Shown here: piece after piece, positions 1 to 10,193 of the stretch
How the letters are laid out: the number at the start of each line of letters is the position of its first letter
Position numbering within the stretch: position 1 is the first letter of the stretch
Origin: Spirochaetota bacterium
GTDB taxonomy: Bacteria; Spirochaetota; UBA4802; JAGODF01
Reading direction: 5' to 3'
Length of the DNA stretch: 64,000 nucleotides
NCBI GenBank assembly: GCA_029974015.1
Contig: JARKUF010000038.1
Coordinates: 99,672 to 163,671, forward strand
Program-made: the position numbers and the translations under genes
The notes under the pieces: model-generated
What the model was told of the DNA's origin: nothing
The model's input: only the letters and a program-made list of their open reading frames with translations
Database searches by the model: none

Positions 1-346
1 TCATGGAGGGCGCCCATCGGGCGATTTTTGGTTCCTCGCAGATTACAACGGCATCAATATTTATAATGCGCACGCCCTCCCCGGCAAGGCGCCCGTATAC
101 CCACCCGAGGAGCTCAATGCTGCTGATATCTCGAAACTCCTCGTTGCTGTCCGGGAAGAGGACACCGATATCACCCAGGGAGGCCGCACCGAGAAGCGAA
201 TCTATCACAGCGTGGACAAGGACATCGGCATCGGAATGGCCCTTGAGCCCCAGGGGGTGCTTCAAGTCTACTCCTCCTATCACGCAGGGACGCCCTTCAC
301 AGAAAGGATGCGCGTCGAAGCCGATGCCGATACGCAGGTTGTCCAT
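1..346 (-). CDS. ispF: 2-C-methyl-D-erythritol 2,4-cyclodiphosphate synthase, partial (runs off the left edge)
   Basis: Minus-strand translation MDNLRIGIGFDAHPFCEGRPCVIGGVDLKHPLGLKGHSDADVLVHAVIDSLLGAASLGDIGVLFPD...; IspF signature GFDxH / HSDADVLxHAxxDxLLGAAxLGDIG. Not in the ORF track because no stop lies inside the window. Confidence 0.95.
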   Translation of the reverse strand, partial: MDNLRIGIGFDAHPFCEGRPCVIGGVDLKHPLGLKGHSDADVLVHAVIDSLLGAASLGDIGVLFPDSNEEFRDISSIELLGWVYGRLAGEGVRIINIDAVVICEEPKIARWAPSM

Positions 347-466
347 TAAGAGTTCATCCACCGCATAGCGGGAAAAATGACGCACTCAGCGCTTCCAGGG
401 AGGGATTCGCCGCTTAGAGCGAGGCAAAAATGGAGCGGCGAACCTTCAGGGGTTTGCATAGAAGTT

Positions 467-766
467 TTAGAGATTGAACACGTCCGCCAGGGAGCTGAGC
501 TGGAGGACATTCATCACCTGGGAACTCACCTTGGCGATTGTAAAGCTCTTTCCCTTCTTTTTCTGCAGTTTCATAAGGCTGATGAGGACGCCCACGCCGG
601 AGGAATCGATATAATCGACGCTGGAGAGATCGAGCTCCACGTCCTTGTTTTGATTTTGGCCGATATCAAAGAGTTTCTCCTTGAAATCCTTGATGGTCAT
701 CATCTCAATGTCGCCGTTGACGATGATATGTACAGTTTTGTCGGTCTCTTTTATTTCAATTTTCAT
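467..766 (-). CDS. STAS-domain anti-anti-sigma factor-like protein
   Basis: 99 aa, VELDLSSVDYIDSSGVGVLISLMKLQKKKGKSFTIAKVSSQVMNVLQLSSLADVF; phosphorylatable DSSG motif. Confidence 0.93.
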   Translation of the reverse strand: MKIEIKETDKTVHIIVNGDIEMMTIKDFKEKLFDIGQNQNKDVELDLSSVDYIDSSGVGVLISLMKLQKKKGKSFTIAKVSSQVMNVLQLSSLADVFNL

Positions 767-971
767 GCCGCCCTAACACCGCCTTCCCTTGATGGACCGC
801 CCTTCCGGACGCCCCGCTCAATGCCTGTGGAACCATGCTTTTACGCATATGGAATACCGTACAGCCGTTCCGACATATTACAATGGCGATACAGTATTAA
901 GTCAAATATTTATTTGAACAACAAAAAAATTTTTTCCAATAAATATTGGTTGACGGGGACAAGGAACATCA

Positions 972-1052
972 GGCAACCTCATCATAATTAGGTTTCTCCG
1001 CCAACCTTCGGCGGGCGGAAAAACCTAAATGCTGGATTATTGAGGTTCCCAT
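972..1052. repeat. Dispersed intergenic stem-loop element, copy 1 (GGTTTCTCCGCC...CTTCGG...GGCGGAAAAACC) with outer inverted GG-AACCTCA/TGAGGTT-CC arms
   Basis: Inverted repeat read directly; same core as copies at 5.1, 12.8, 14.2, 34.1, 42.2 and 43.1 kb. Confidence 0.8.
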
Positions 1053-1091
1053 TAACTTTTCCACACGTTCACACCGGTATTTGGAGCAATT

Positions 1092-1463
1092 ATGCGGCTG
1101 ACGGTATCGACGGCATTTTCGGGACCCGTGCTTTTCATGGTGCTGGCCCTGGGCGTTGCCATAAAGCCCCCTCTCTACGCCGACAGGCATTCCGAGGCGG
1201 AAGTAAAAAAATACCTCACCGATGTCGAATTGGAGCTCTCCGACATGATACAGGAAGGGGCCGAAAATCACGCCCCAAGGGAAATTGCGCGGGCCCGGGA
1301 TTATGTGGCCGCCGCGAAAAAGATGCTTGGCGATGAAGAGCGTGATCTCGCGTATTACGAGCTCAATAAGGCGGCGGCCCATTTCCGCCTTATTGAGGCG
1401 CTTCGCCGGATGGTCCACGCCGAACTCGACCTGGAACAGTCGCTAAAAAGCGCGGGAAAGTGA
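1092..1463 (+). CDS. Secreted small helical protein, DUF4398-like
   Basis: Signal peptide then ARDYVAAAKKMLGDEERDLAYYELNKAAAHFRLIEALRRMVHAE; adjacent to an OmpA-like protein of similar style. Confidence 0.5.
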   Translation: MRLTVSTAFSGPVLFMVLALGVAIKPPLYADRHSEAEVKKYLTDVELELSDMIQEGAENHAPREIARARDYVAAAKKMLGDEERDLAYYELNKAAAHFRLIEALRRMVHAELDLEQSLKSAGK

Positions 1464-1485
1464 GCCCACGCCACGGAGACTTTCC

Positions 1486-2243
1486 ATGAGAATGCGCCAA
1501 TTCATCCTCGCCCTGACCTTCGTCTCCTTGATGCCATTCCCCCTTTTCGCGGCCAGCAGGTCCGAAGCGAAGTCCCACATCGAAGCCGCCCGGAAGGCCA
1601 TGGAACCCATCGAGGGCAATGAAGAGCTAAAACCCCATATTCCTTACAGAAATTACTACGACGCCAGGGTGTACCTCGATACCGCCCAGTACCAGTTCTC
1701 CGAAGAGAGGGACTATTCCAACGCCTCCTACTTCGCGGTAATGGCCCTCGTGGAAACGGAAACGACACTGGCCATTGCGAGAACAAGGCTAGCACAGCAC
1801 AGAAAGCTTCAAGTCGAACGAGACATCTTTAAGGAGATGTCCGACGCGTCGAACCTCCGCTCCCGCCTTCGCGGGGCCCTCGTTTCATCGGGACTGTATA
1901 AAGCCGGGGGCCCCTATCGGCGCGTCTTCCTCGATTCACAGCTCTTTACCAGAGGCTCATTCCAACTCTCGGAAGAAGGGACTGCGCTTCTTGGGAAAAT
2001 CGCGTCGGTCATGGCCCTGGCCCCCCGAAGCACCCTCACCGTTATCGGGCATACTCGGTACGCCGACATCGGCAACCAGATGTCCTCCATGAAGGCCGGG
2101 GCGGTGGCTGAACACATAAAATCCCTGAGAGGCATCGCCCCGCCAGGGTCACCTCCAAGGGGGCCGGCGATTCCGAGGAAGAGGCCATCGGCGGAGAAAT
2201 GCGGAAGTCCGACAGAATTGAGATCAGAGTCAACGGCCTGTAG
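1486..2243 (+). pseudogene. OmpA-like/DUF4398-type protein with apparent -1 frameshift in a C run near 2138-2141
   Basis: Track ORF reads into a low-quality tail (GIAPPGSPPRGPAIP...). Adding one C to the CCCC run restores ...SLRGIAPARVTSKGAGDSEEEAIGGEMRKSDRIEIRVNGL*, a typical OmpA-domain end, stop at 2241-2243. Confidence 0.75.
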
Positions 2244-4323
2244 GGGAGCCGGGGGCAATGTCAAGTATTATCATCCGCGGCGAGGTCCTTCCGTTGTATG
2301 TTGAATTCTCGAGCCTGTACACGATGTGGGCCCTTCCGGAGGCGGCGATGGATTCCATCCTGTCCCCCATTCCCCACCCCAGCGCCTCCAGCTCGTGATT
2401 GTCCCGAAACAGATACTTTCCATGCCGCTTGTCCGCACCGATGCGCGTGAAGCTCCTGATTGCCGCGTCCCTTGTGAGAAACACCGGTTCCTCGTTCCCG
2501 CTCCCGCACGGCTCCACAACCTTTAGGTCCTCCACCAGAACCGGCGTGATCTCCACGACGTCGAGTACACCGTCAACTTCGATAGCGCGGGGTTCAAGTT
2601 CCCCTCCGGACACGGCATCAACGAGGGCGTCGCGGACGGCCTCGAGGCAGTCCTGCCGGACCGTGAACCCGAAGGCGTGGGCATGGCCTCCGATCTTTTC
2701 AAAGAGATGCGAAAGGGGCTCCACCCGGGAAAAAAAATCCATTGCCCCACGGACCCTGCCGCTTCCCTTAAGAAACATCTGCCCCTCCTGACGCGATACG
2801 ACCACGACGGGTTTGTTGACAGCGTCGGTAATCCTGTTGGCAATGAGGCCCGTCACCCCATCGGGGGCTTCGACGACCGCAAAGACCAGGGGGCCCGAAA
2901 CATCCATATCGCCGCACCCTATCCGCTCCATGATCCTTTCGCAGTGCTCCGCAACGATGCTTTTTCTCATGGCATTGAGGCGGTTGATCTCCTCCATGAG
3001 GCCCCGTATATCGTTCTCTAACCTGCCCTTCTCCTCCATGTCCTTTTCTTCTCCCTGGAGAAGAAACTCCGCGGTGTAATCGGTTTTCCCCATCCTACCC
3101 GGGGCGTTGAGCACCGGCGCCATGTGCCATCCGATCAATCTGCTGTTGACCGGCCTCCCATTGATGAGCATGGACAGCCCTGCATGCCCGGTGTTATCCA
3201 GGGACTCTATGCCATGGCGGACCAGGATCCGATTTTCCCCCGACAGGGGCACGATGTCAGCAATGGACCCCAGCGCGACGAGGCCCATGACCGAGCGGTT
3301 GAAGTCGATGATCTTCGGGGACTTGCGGCGCTGGATTTCATTGAACACGGCCAGTGTGAACTCAATCCCGTCCCGGGCAACTTCAGGGCAGATGGAAAAT
3401 TCCTCCATGACCTTTACGTCGCTTAAGTCGACGCCCTTCCCCTTCAAGATGGCGCGGACCTCCCCGGCAAGATCGTATACTCTGGGACCGGGGCAGAGTG
3501 CGGCGAGCCTCTCCTGAGCGACGGGGCAACGGTACACCGCGATGAAATCCGCCCCCTGTGACGCCTCCGTTAGGGCCGCCCCGTCGAGGCCGTTCCATCG
3601 CCGTGTCACCATGCCGTTCACGACCGATGCGGCGCTAAAGCTCCCCTCCTCTCCGGACACCAGGAGAAAAGTCCTGCCGTAACTGGGCAGATAACTCAGG
3701 AGCACGGCATGGCAAAGTTTAAAAGCGACGCCCACGCCGGCAAGGTCTTTGAAAGGATATGGGCAGTCCGCACGCATGGGATTTATAATGAGGGCCTCCG
3801 GAAGCCCCTCTCCGGGCTCGTGGTGGTCGCAGACAATCACGTCCAGGCCCTTCCCCTTCGCCAGGGAGATTTCGTCGATGTCCCGGACCCCGCAGTCGAG
3901 AGTGATGAGGAGTGAGGCCCCGGCGGCGGCGAACTCGCCTATCACCTGCGCGGTGAGCCCATAGTTTTCCCCGTTTCTGGGATACCGGACGCGAATACGC
4001 AATTCCGGGGCCAATTTCTTCAACAGGGTCACCACGGTGGTGAGGGACGTAAGGCCGTCAAGATCGGAATCGGAGAAGATGGCGACGGTTTCCCGGCGCT
4101 CCACGGCGAGGCGGATGCGCCGTACCGCCCGGTCCATGTCCCGCATAAGAAAAGGGCTGTGAAGGCGGGAAAGGGCGGGATGAAGGAAGTGGAAAGCTTC
4201 GACGGGTTCGGACAGGCCGCGGCCCGCCAGGACCGATGACAGGACCCCTCCTATGGAAAGAGAGCGGGATATCCTTTCCACCGCATCAGAGTCCACGGGA
4301 CTTACGGACCACTCACGGGTCAT
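2230..4323 (-). CDS. recJ: Single-stranded-DNA-specific exonuclease RecJ (DHH family)
   Basis: 697 aa; FSDSDLDGLTS, LLITLDCGVRDIDEI, VIVCDHHEPGEGLP, DLAGVGVAFKL, GGHAHAFGFTV motifs. Confidence 0.88.
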   Translation of the reverse strand: MTREWSVSPVDSDAVERISRSLSIGGVLSSVLAGRGLSEPVEAFHFLHPALSRLHSPFLMRDMDRAVRRIRLAVERRETVAIFSDSDLDGLTSLTTVVTLLKKLAPELRIRVRYPRNGENYGLTAQVIGEFAAAGASLLITLDCGVRDIDEISLAKGKGLDVIVCDHHEPGEGLPEALIINPMRADCPYPFKDLAGVGVAFKLCHAVLLSYLPSYGRTFLLVSGEEGSFSAASVVNGMVTRRWNGLDGAALTEASQGADFIAVYRCPVAQERLAALCPGPRVYDLAGEVRAILKGKGVDLSDVKVMEEFSICPEVARDGIEFTLAVFNEIQRRKSPKIIDFNRSVMGLVALGSIADIVPLSGENRILVRHGIESLDNTGHAGLSMLINGRPVNSRLIGWHMAPVLNAPGRMGKTDYTAEFLLQGEEKDMEEKGRLENDIRGLMEEINRLNAMRKSIVAEHCERIMERIGCGDMDVSGPLVFAVVEAPDGVTGLIANRITDAVNKPVVVVSRQEGQMFLKGSGRVRGAMDFFSRVEPLSHLFEKIGGHAHAFGFTVRQDCLEAVRDALVDAVSGGELEPRAIEVDGVLDVVEITPVLVEDLKVVEPCGSGNEEPVFLTRDAAIRSFTRIGADKRHGKYLFRDNHELEALGWGMGDRMESIAASGRAHIVYRLENSTYNGRTSPRMIILDIAPGSPTGR

Positions 4324-4994
4324 TCCAAACCCCGTCTTTCGGCGGCCTTCTTGGCGAGATAATCGGCCTTGTCGTTGAGGTTCCTCGTCACATGCTCCAA
4401 TTTCACCGATGGAAGGCCCCGGAGAATGTCCATTACGCTCTCATAGAGGGGCCTGATGTTCTCATTTTTCACCCTGTACTGTCCGTTGATCTGCTTTACC
4501 ACGAGCTCGGAGTCGGTGCGGATCCGCACGTTTTTCGCTTTGAAATAAGCCGCAATGCGCAGGGCCCGGATTACAGCGGTGTATTCGGCATAATTATTGG
4601 TCTGCACTCCAAGATATTGCGACACCTTGCCCACCTGACGGTTCTGGGCGTCATATATGACGATCCCAATACCGGCGTGGCCCGGGTTCCCGCTGGAAGC
4701 GCCGTCGGTATAGATGGTAAGGACGGCCCCAAGGGGAATTGCGGTAAACTCGGCACCGTTGAAAATTTCATCATCAACGGCATCGCGGGCACCCTCGGAG
4801 CTTTCGCGGGAGCGGCTTTTTTTGATGATGATTTTTTTTTTCGCCCTGGGCTTTTCATACTTCATGACGATATCCAGGGCCTCCTCGATGATGGCCCTCA
4901 CGTCACCGGCCTCCACTTCGGCGGATTCCGCGATTTTTTCGACCGATTTGCCCTCGGCCAGCATTTTCAGCACTCTTTCGATGTTCAACAGCAT
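4320..4994 (-). CDS. RNase HI family protein with N-terminal helical extension
   Basis: YTDGASSGNPGHAGIGIVIYD, NNYAEYTAVIRAL, IRTDSELVVKQINGQYRVK, HVTRNLNDKADYLAKKA. Confidence 0.92.
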   Translation of the reverse strand: MLLNIERVLKMLAEGKSVEKIAESAEVEAGDVRAIIEEALDIVMKYEKPRAKKKIIIKKSRSRESSEGARDAVDDEIFNGAEFTAIPLGAVLTIYTDGASSGNPGHAGIGIVIYDAQNRQVGKVSQYLGVQTNNYAEYTAVIRALRIAAYFKAKNVRIRTDSELVVKQINGQYRVKNENIRPLYESVMDILRGLPSVKLEHVTRNLNDKADYLAKKAAERRGLE

Positions 4995-5016
4995 TTTATC
5001 GTCCCTGGTTTAATAT

Positions 5017-5140
5017 AGGGAACCTTAAAAAAATTAAATTTTTTAAAATTCCCATTATTCGTAACTACCGGCATACTCAGGGCTCAGGTTTTCCGCCAGC
5101 CGAAGGCGGGCGGAAAACCTGATTATTTGAGGTTGCCCAT
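5017..5140. repeat. Dispersed intergenic stem-loop element, copy 2 (full form with AT-rich hairpin and GTAACTACCGGCATACTCAGG module)
   Basis: GGTTTTCCGCCAGCCGAAGGCGGGCGGAAAACC inverted repeat; module shared with 12.8, 34.1 and 42.2 kb. Confidence 0.85.
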
Positions 5141-5184
5141 AGTCACCGGGGCCGCCCCGCGAGGGCGCCCCGGGAAGGCCTGCG

Positions 5185-5889
5185 TCAACCCTCCACGCAG
5201 ATGAACCTTCCGCAGTTGGTGCAGTTCATTATTTTTTCACCACGCCCCGCCTCCATGACGATGTGGACCGGGATGGCGGTATGGCATACGCTGCAGGTGT
5301 TTTCCTCAAGCCTGGTGATGGCCTTTCCCTCCTTTGAGGAAATGATCTTCCGGAATTTGGACCGAAGGTCCGCCGAAAGGTCGTTAATCCGTACATCGAA
5401 GCGCTGCAGTTGCTTTTCGGCGCCGGACTCCATCTCCTTTTGTTTCGCCGTGAGGGTCTCAATATCGGCGGCCTCCTGGGCCTTTATGGCAGCGAGGTCC
5501 CTTTCCTTCCCGGCGAGCTCGTTTTCCATGGCCGATGCTGCGTCCATATCGTTGAGGGTGGCCTCCTCCAGAGCGTCCCGGGCTTCAGCGGCAAGCGCGT
5601 ACTCATGCTCCAGGGCGGCCATTTCTTTTTCCGTTTTGATGAGCCCCCGGCGTTCGTCCAGCCTTTTCATCAGACCTTCCTTTTCAGAAAGGTCCAGCTC
5701 CTTCTCTTTAATTGAAGCCTGTAGGCGCAAAAGGCCCTCCTTCGCGGCGGCGGCCTCCTTCTCGGCCTTCGCGGCCTTTTCCCGCCAGTAGGCGATTGAC
5801 TTCACGCACCTTTCCCCTTCATCCCGGAACTCGATCATCCTGTCCCAAATCGACTGAAGGTCAATCATTATGCTGATATTGCCGTTCAT
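5185..5889 (-). CDS. C4-type zinc-ribbon coiled-coil protein (CT398/DUF164-like)
   Basis: Long coiled coil then CSVCHTAIPVHIVMEAGRGEKIMNCTNCGRFIC. Confidence 0.9.
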   Translation of the reverse strand: MNGNISIMIDLQSIWDRMIEFRDEGERCVKSIAYWREKAAKAEKEAAAAKEGLLRLQASIKEKELDLSEKEGLMKRLDERRGLIKTEKEMAALEHEYALAAEARDALEEATLNDMDAASAMENELAGKERDLAAIKAQEAADIETLTAKQKEMESGAEKQLQRFDVRINDLSADLRSKFRKIISSKEGKAITRLEENTCSVCHTAIPVHIVMEAGRGEKIMNCTNCGRFICVEG

Positions 5890-5939
5890 AGAACCTGCAC
5901 CTTATTTGCAATCTGACAAATTTTCTTCCCGTTCCATGT

Positions 5940-8654
5940 CTACATGTCCTTCATTATTGAAAGGACGTTTTTAAGGTTCTGAAGCTCATCTCCATACTTT
6001 GCCCAGTTCCCCTCACGCTGGTATTTTTCCGCCTGCATGACATGATAATACGCTTTTTTCGCATAAGCCTCCAGGGTCTGTTTTTCCCCGTCCCCACGGT
6101 ACATGGAATCGCGGAAATAGCGGCGTTCGTAAAAAAGGCTCGAAAGCGCGGATTCGAGGTCAGGCTCCATGGCCAGGCGGTCCGCAAATGAGACAAATAC
6201 CCGGCGGAGTTCCGGCATCTCGCCGGTTTCCGCTTTCTGGTACAGGGGTTCAATCATGAGGAGGGATTCCTCGATGGGAATGGCGAGCATATTGCCCCGA
6301 ATGACGTCCGATCCCTTCCGGCTCCAGAGGGCAAGCTGTTTCGATATTTCCGGGTCCTGATTGATCCTGGCCTCCACCTGCATGGGCCCATAGCTCAGCC
6401 TGTCCTTAGGAAGGGTGTGGAGAGTGAGCTTTCCATAATGGGGGAAATCGCATTTCGCCGTTAGAAATGCCACCATATTATCTCTCCGAATTGGCGTAAA
6501 GGGGATGATGAGGATGAACTCGCTACGCTCTTCCTTTGGAAGCTTCGTCACCAGATAATAGCTGTGTACTACATCTTCCCGCCCTTCGAAGATCTGGCGG
6601 GCGAACGCCCAGGCGTCCTCATTGTTGTAAAAAACGTTGACGCTTTTCATGTGATACCGCAGGAGGACATGGCTCTGGATGTTGAAAAGGTCCTCTGGGT
6701 AGCGCACGTGGGCCCTCAGCTCTTCGGGCATGTCGGAGAGGGGACGGAAGAGCCCCGGAAACATGCGGGAGTACGTGGCGGCCATGGGGTCCCCGGGGTC
6801 GCTGATGTAGAAACTCATAGTGCCTTCGTAGGCATCAATGAGGACCTTCACGGAATTCCGGATATAGTTGATGCGCTTGCCTCCCTCCAGGGTAACGGGG
6901 GTGGAATATGGGAAGTGGTCGGTAACGGCGTATGCGTCCATCATCCAATATAATTTTCCACCGCAAACGACAAGGTACGGGTCGTTGTCGAAATCAAGGA
7001 AGGGGGCCATGGTCCTGGCCATCTGGACGATATTGCGCCGAAAGAGAACCCTGCTTTCGGAGGTAATACTCCCGGAAATCAGGATGTTGATATTGCGAAA
7101 AGCCACGCTGAACATTGCCCTTTTGATGAATGAAGAAAGCGCCACCCCTCCCTTTCCGTCGTAGCGGGTGAATTTATTGTCGGAACCGGATGGATAATCG
7201 AATTCGCCGGGCTGGATGGCGGTATTCACGATAACATAAGGGTTGTTATGCTCGCCGTAATAGACCGCGGGCCTCTCGACGGGGATGGAGACTGCGCTTC
7301 TGGGAGGTATGTCCTTGATGATAAACTCGGGCATTCCTTCGGGAGTCGCCCTGTCCACGCGGCTCATGACCATGCCGTAGCCGTGGGTGTAGATGAGATG
7401 CTGATTGATCCATGACCGGCCCAGGGCCCCCAGGTTTTGGCTCGAAAGCTCGCGGGCCGAGAGGTTCACGGCGACCTTCCTGCCGTCGATCATATAGCGG
7501 TCCACATCCACATCGTTAAAGTAGTAGTAGGGTTTCAGTTCCTGAAGCTGCCGGTAGGAGCTTTTCAGGGGCCGCCAATCCCAGAGTCGGATGTTCTCCA
7601 GGGTGTTCCGGTTTTTCACAATGTCCCGGTACGTGAGGTTGGGACTGTTGGGAAAGTCTTTTTCCTCCACATTGTCCAGGCCATAAGCGATGCGGGTAAA
7701 ACGGATGTTGTGGCCGATATAGGGGCCCTCCCGGTCGAGCTCGTTGGGCTCCACGGCGAAGCGCTGCTGCAGGGAAGGATACACGGTCCCGAGGAGGAAA
7801 TACGCCGGCACCAGAGTGAGGAGCACCACGAGGAGGAGCTTAAAGCTCCGTTTCACGATATTGGACAAGAGCAGCGCCGCGGCGATGAAGGAGATGACCA
7901 TGCAGACATTGTAGGCCAAAAGCCGCGCGTGAAGGTCGGTATATCCTGCGCCGAAAAATTTCGCACGCTCGTTGAACAGAAGCGTGTAGGCCGAAAGCCG
8001 GTATCCGATGCCGTGTAGCAGGACGATGAAGGCCGCCAGGGAGGAGAGATGGGCCCGGGCAAAAAGCGAAAGCTTAACCCCCCCTTCTCCCACGGCAATC
8101 CCGCCGTTTACCAGGTGGAAAAGGGCCGAGAAAACGAGTATCATCGCCAGGGAGATAAAGAGCCAGTGGTAGAGAAAGCTATAAAAGGGGAGCGAAAAGA
8201 CGTAGAAACCCATATCATTGCCGAACACGGGGTCTGCAGGGAAACCCGTGAAAGGCGAAGCGTGTACGAACATTAATAGTTCTTTCCAGTAGGCCGAGGC
8301 CCCCATGGCCATAAAAGCCCCGAAGACCGTCACTCCCAGGGCAATCATGATAAAAAGGGCGCGCCGTGGCGTTCCGAAAAGCGGCACTTTAATCCTATCG
8401 AGAATGTTGCGCGAGAAAATCCTGCCGGAACCTCCTATCAACCTGATGAGGAGAAAATTGAGGGAAAACAGGGCCACAAAAAGAAGAAAAAAAACCGCAG
8501 CGGCGTAGAACTTTCCGTAAAACAGCGTCCAAAAAACGTTCAATCGATTATAACTTGAAAACCATTGAACGTCCACGTAAAAACCTGCCATGGATTGGAC
8601 AAGGAAATAGGCAAGGATGAAGATTACAATACCAGTTATCGCTTTTCTTCCCAT
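5940..8654 (-). CDS. UPF0182 family membrane protein
   Basis: 904 aa; N-terminal TM helices; YTHGYGMVMSRVDRATPEGMPEFIIKDIPP, PAVYYGEHNNPYVIVNTAIQPGEFDYPSGSDN, YPEDLFNIQSHVLLRYHM. Confidence 0.93.
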   Translation of the reverse strand: MGRKAITGIVIFILAYFLVQSMAGFYVDVQWFSSYNRLNVFWTLFYGKFYAAAVFFLLFVALFSLNFLLIRLIGGSGRIFSRNILDRIKVPLFGTPRRALFIMIALGVTVFGAFMAMGASAYWKELLMFVHASPFTGFPADPVFGNDMGFYVFSLPFYSFLYHWLFISLAMILVFSALFHLVNGGIAVGEGGVKLSLFARAHLSSLAAFIVLLHGIGYRLSAYTLLFNERAKFFGAGYTDLHARLLAYNVCMVISFIAAALLLSNIVKRSFKLLLVVLLTLVPAYFLLGTVYPSLQQRFAVEPNELDREGPYIGHNIRFTRIAYGLDNVEEKDFPNSPNLTYRDIVKNRNTLENIRLWDWRPLKSSYRQLQELKPYYYFNDVDVDRYMIDGRKVAVNLSARELSSQNLGALGRSWINQHLIYTHGYGMVMSRVDRATPEGMPEFIIKDIPPRSAVSIPVERPAVYYGEHNNPYVIVNTAIQPGEFDYPSGSDNKFTRYDGKGGVALSSFIKRAMFSVAFRNINILISGSITSESRVLFRRNIVQMARTMAPFLDFDNDPYLVVCGGKLYWMMDAYAVTDHFPYSTPVTLEGGKRINYIRNSVKVLIDAYEGTMSFYISDPGDPMAATYSRMFPGLFRPLSDMPEELRAHVRYPEDLFNIQSHVLLRYHMKSVNVFYNNEDAWAFARQIFEGREDVVHSYYLVTKLPKEERSEFILIIPFTPIRRDNMVAFLTAKCDFPHYGKLTLHTLPKDRLSYGPMQVEARINQDPEISKQLALWSRKGSDVIRGNMLAIPIEESLLMIEPLYQKAETGEMPELRRVFVSFADRLAMEPDLESALSSLFYERRYFRDSMYRGDGEKQTLEAYAKKAYYHVMQAEKYQREGNWAKYGDELQNLKNVLSIMKDM

Positions 8655-8681
8655 TGTTCCCCCCGAAGGGCCTTCATTCCG

Positions 8682-9338
8682 TTAGAACGCCGTCAGGGCC
8701 GCCCGGATGAAACTGGTCACAGGGGCCTGCTCCCGTGTGTCCTCGATGGCGTCCCGGAGCTCCTTAATGAGGCCGTCGGTGTTGTCGTGGACTTTACCTT
8801 CGTTGATGAGTTTCCCCAGGGTCCCCTGGCCGGAATTAATTTTTTCCGAGATGTCCCGAATGTTCTTGATGGTGTTATAGACATTGTCCCTGTTATCGGC
8901 GATGAGCTCCGACAGGAGCGCCAGGGGATCGCCGAAGGCCTGGCCTTCGAGGGATGAATAATCCACAATTTCCTCGACGAGCTTGTTTCCGGCGATCCGC
9001 TCTCCCGGTTCAATGCTGATATAGCGCCCCCCCAGGGCGCTCTCACTGCGTATGCTGATGCGGTAGTTTTTATAGAGGCGGAATTTCCTCGTCATGCGAA
9101 GGTTCACCTTCACGGTGTTGTCCTCCTCGTTGAGCTCTATCGAATCGACGCCGCCCCCCACGACGCCGTTGATCTTCACCTTCGCCTTTGTTGACAGCCC
9201 TTCGACGCTTGAAAAATACACGGTCATCCAATAGCTGTCGCGGCGCTCCAGGATATCACCGCTCATGATGATGGTGTAATACCCCAGGATACCCATGGCG
9301 ATGAAAACGAGTAAGCCTACGGCGATTTCTTTCTTCAT
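8682..9338 (-). CDS. mlaD: MlaD/MCE-domain substrate-binding protein
   Basis: 218 aa; N-terminal TM, VYFSSVEGLSTKAKVKINGVVGGGVDSIEL, SESALGGRYISIEPG. Confidence 0.9.
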   Translation of the reverse strand: MKKEIAVGLLVFIAMGILGYYTIIMSGDILERRDSYWMTVYFSSVEGLSTKAKVKINGVVGGGVDSIELNEEDNTVKVNLRMTRKFRLYKNYRISIRSESALGGRYISIEPGERIAGNKLVEEIVDYSSLEGQAFGDPLALLSELIADNRDNVYNTIKNIRDISEKINSGQGTLGKLINEGKVHDNTDGLIKELRDAIEDTREQAPVTSFIRAALTAF

Positions 9339-9446
9339 GGATATTACTGTCTCTCTTTCGACACCCCCGGGGCCCTCGAAAGGCCCTTGGGAAACGGTGA
9401 TGGGAAACGATAGACCCGGAGGCGCATGCAGTCAAGGGAAAAAAGC

Positions 9447-10193
9447 TCAGACCATCTCAATGGGGCCATGGAGCTCTCCATTGATGAACTGGCGGACGAT
9501 GCGGTTTTCCGAGTTTCTGACGTTCTCCGGAGTGTCGCAGATGATTATCTCACCCCGGTACAGCATGGCGATGCGGTCCGCCACATAGTACGCGCTTCTC
9601 ATGTCATGGGTCACCACGACGGAGGTGACGCCGAATTCGCGCTGCATTTGCCGAATAAGCTCGTCAATGACCCGGGACATCACCGGATCAAGGCCCGCCG
9701 TGGGCTCGTCGTAGAGGATGATGTCCGGATTTCCCACGAGGACCCGGGCAAGCCCGGCCCGCTTCTTCATGCCCCCGCTAATATCGCCGGGCATCTTGTC
9801 CCGGGCTTCGGTAAGCTGGAGTATCTTCAAATTTCTTTCCACTATTTCCGCGATTTTCTCCCTGGGATACTTCCTGTGCTCCACCAGGGGAAGCGCCACA
9901 TTCTCCTCCACGGTCATCCAGTTTATGAGGGCGCCGGACTGGAACACTATCCCCATCTTCTCCCGAAGGCGGTTTTTCACCCTGAGGGGCGCGTCGTTCA
10001 TCTGCATGCCGTCCACGAGCACCTCGCCCTCGTCGGGGTCAATTAGCCCCGCTATGTGGCGCAGGGTCACCGTTTTCCCGGTCCCGGACTGGCCGATTAT
10101 GACGAATGTCTCTCCTTTCTCGATGGAGATCGACACATCGTCGAGGACCGTGAGGCCGTTGAAGGCCTTGCTGATGTTCCGGAGTTTGATCAC
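9447..10193 (-). CDS. mlaF: ABC transporter ATP-binding protein MlaF-like
   Basis: Walker A GQSGTGKT, signature ISGGMKKRAGLARVLV, Walker B IILYDEPTAGLDP. Confidence 0.93.
   Translation of the reverse strand: MIKLRNISKAFNGLTVLDDVSISIEKGETFVIIGQSGTGKTVTLRHIAGLIDPDEGEVLVDGMQMNDAPLRVKNRLREKMGIVFQSGALINWMTVEENVALPLVEHRKYPREKIAEIVERNLKILQLTEARDKMPGDISGGMKKRAGLARVLVGNPDIILYDEPTAGLDPVMSRVIDELIRQMQREFGVTSVVVTHDMRSAYYVADRIAMLYRGEIIICDTPENVRNSENRIVRQFINGELHGPIEMV

Noticed and set aside
377-991. 204 aa plus-strand ORF
   Set aside because: Antisense to the clear STAS-domain gene and the repeat element; tail is AT-rich noise.
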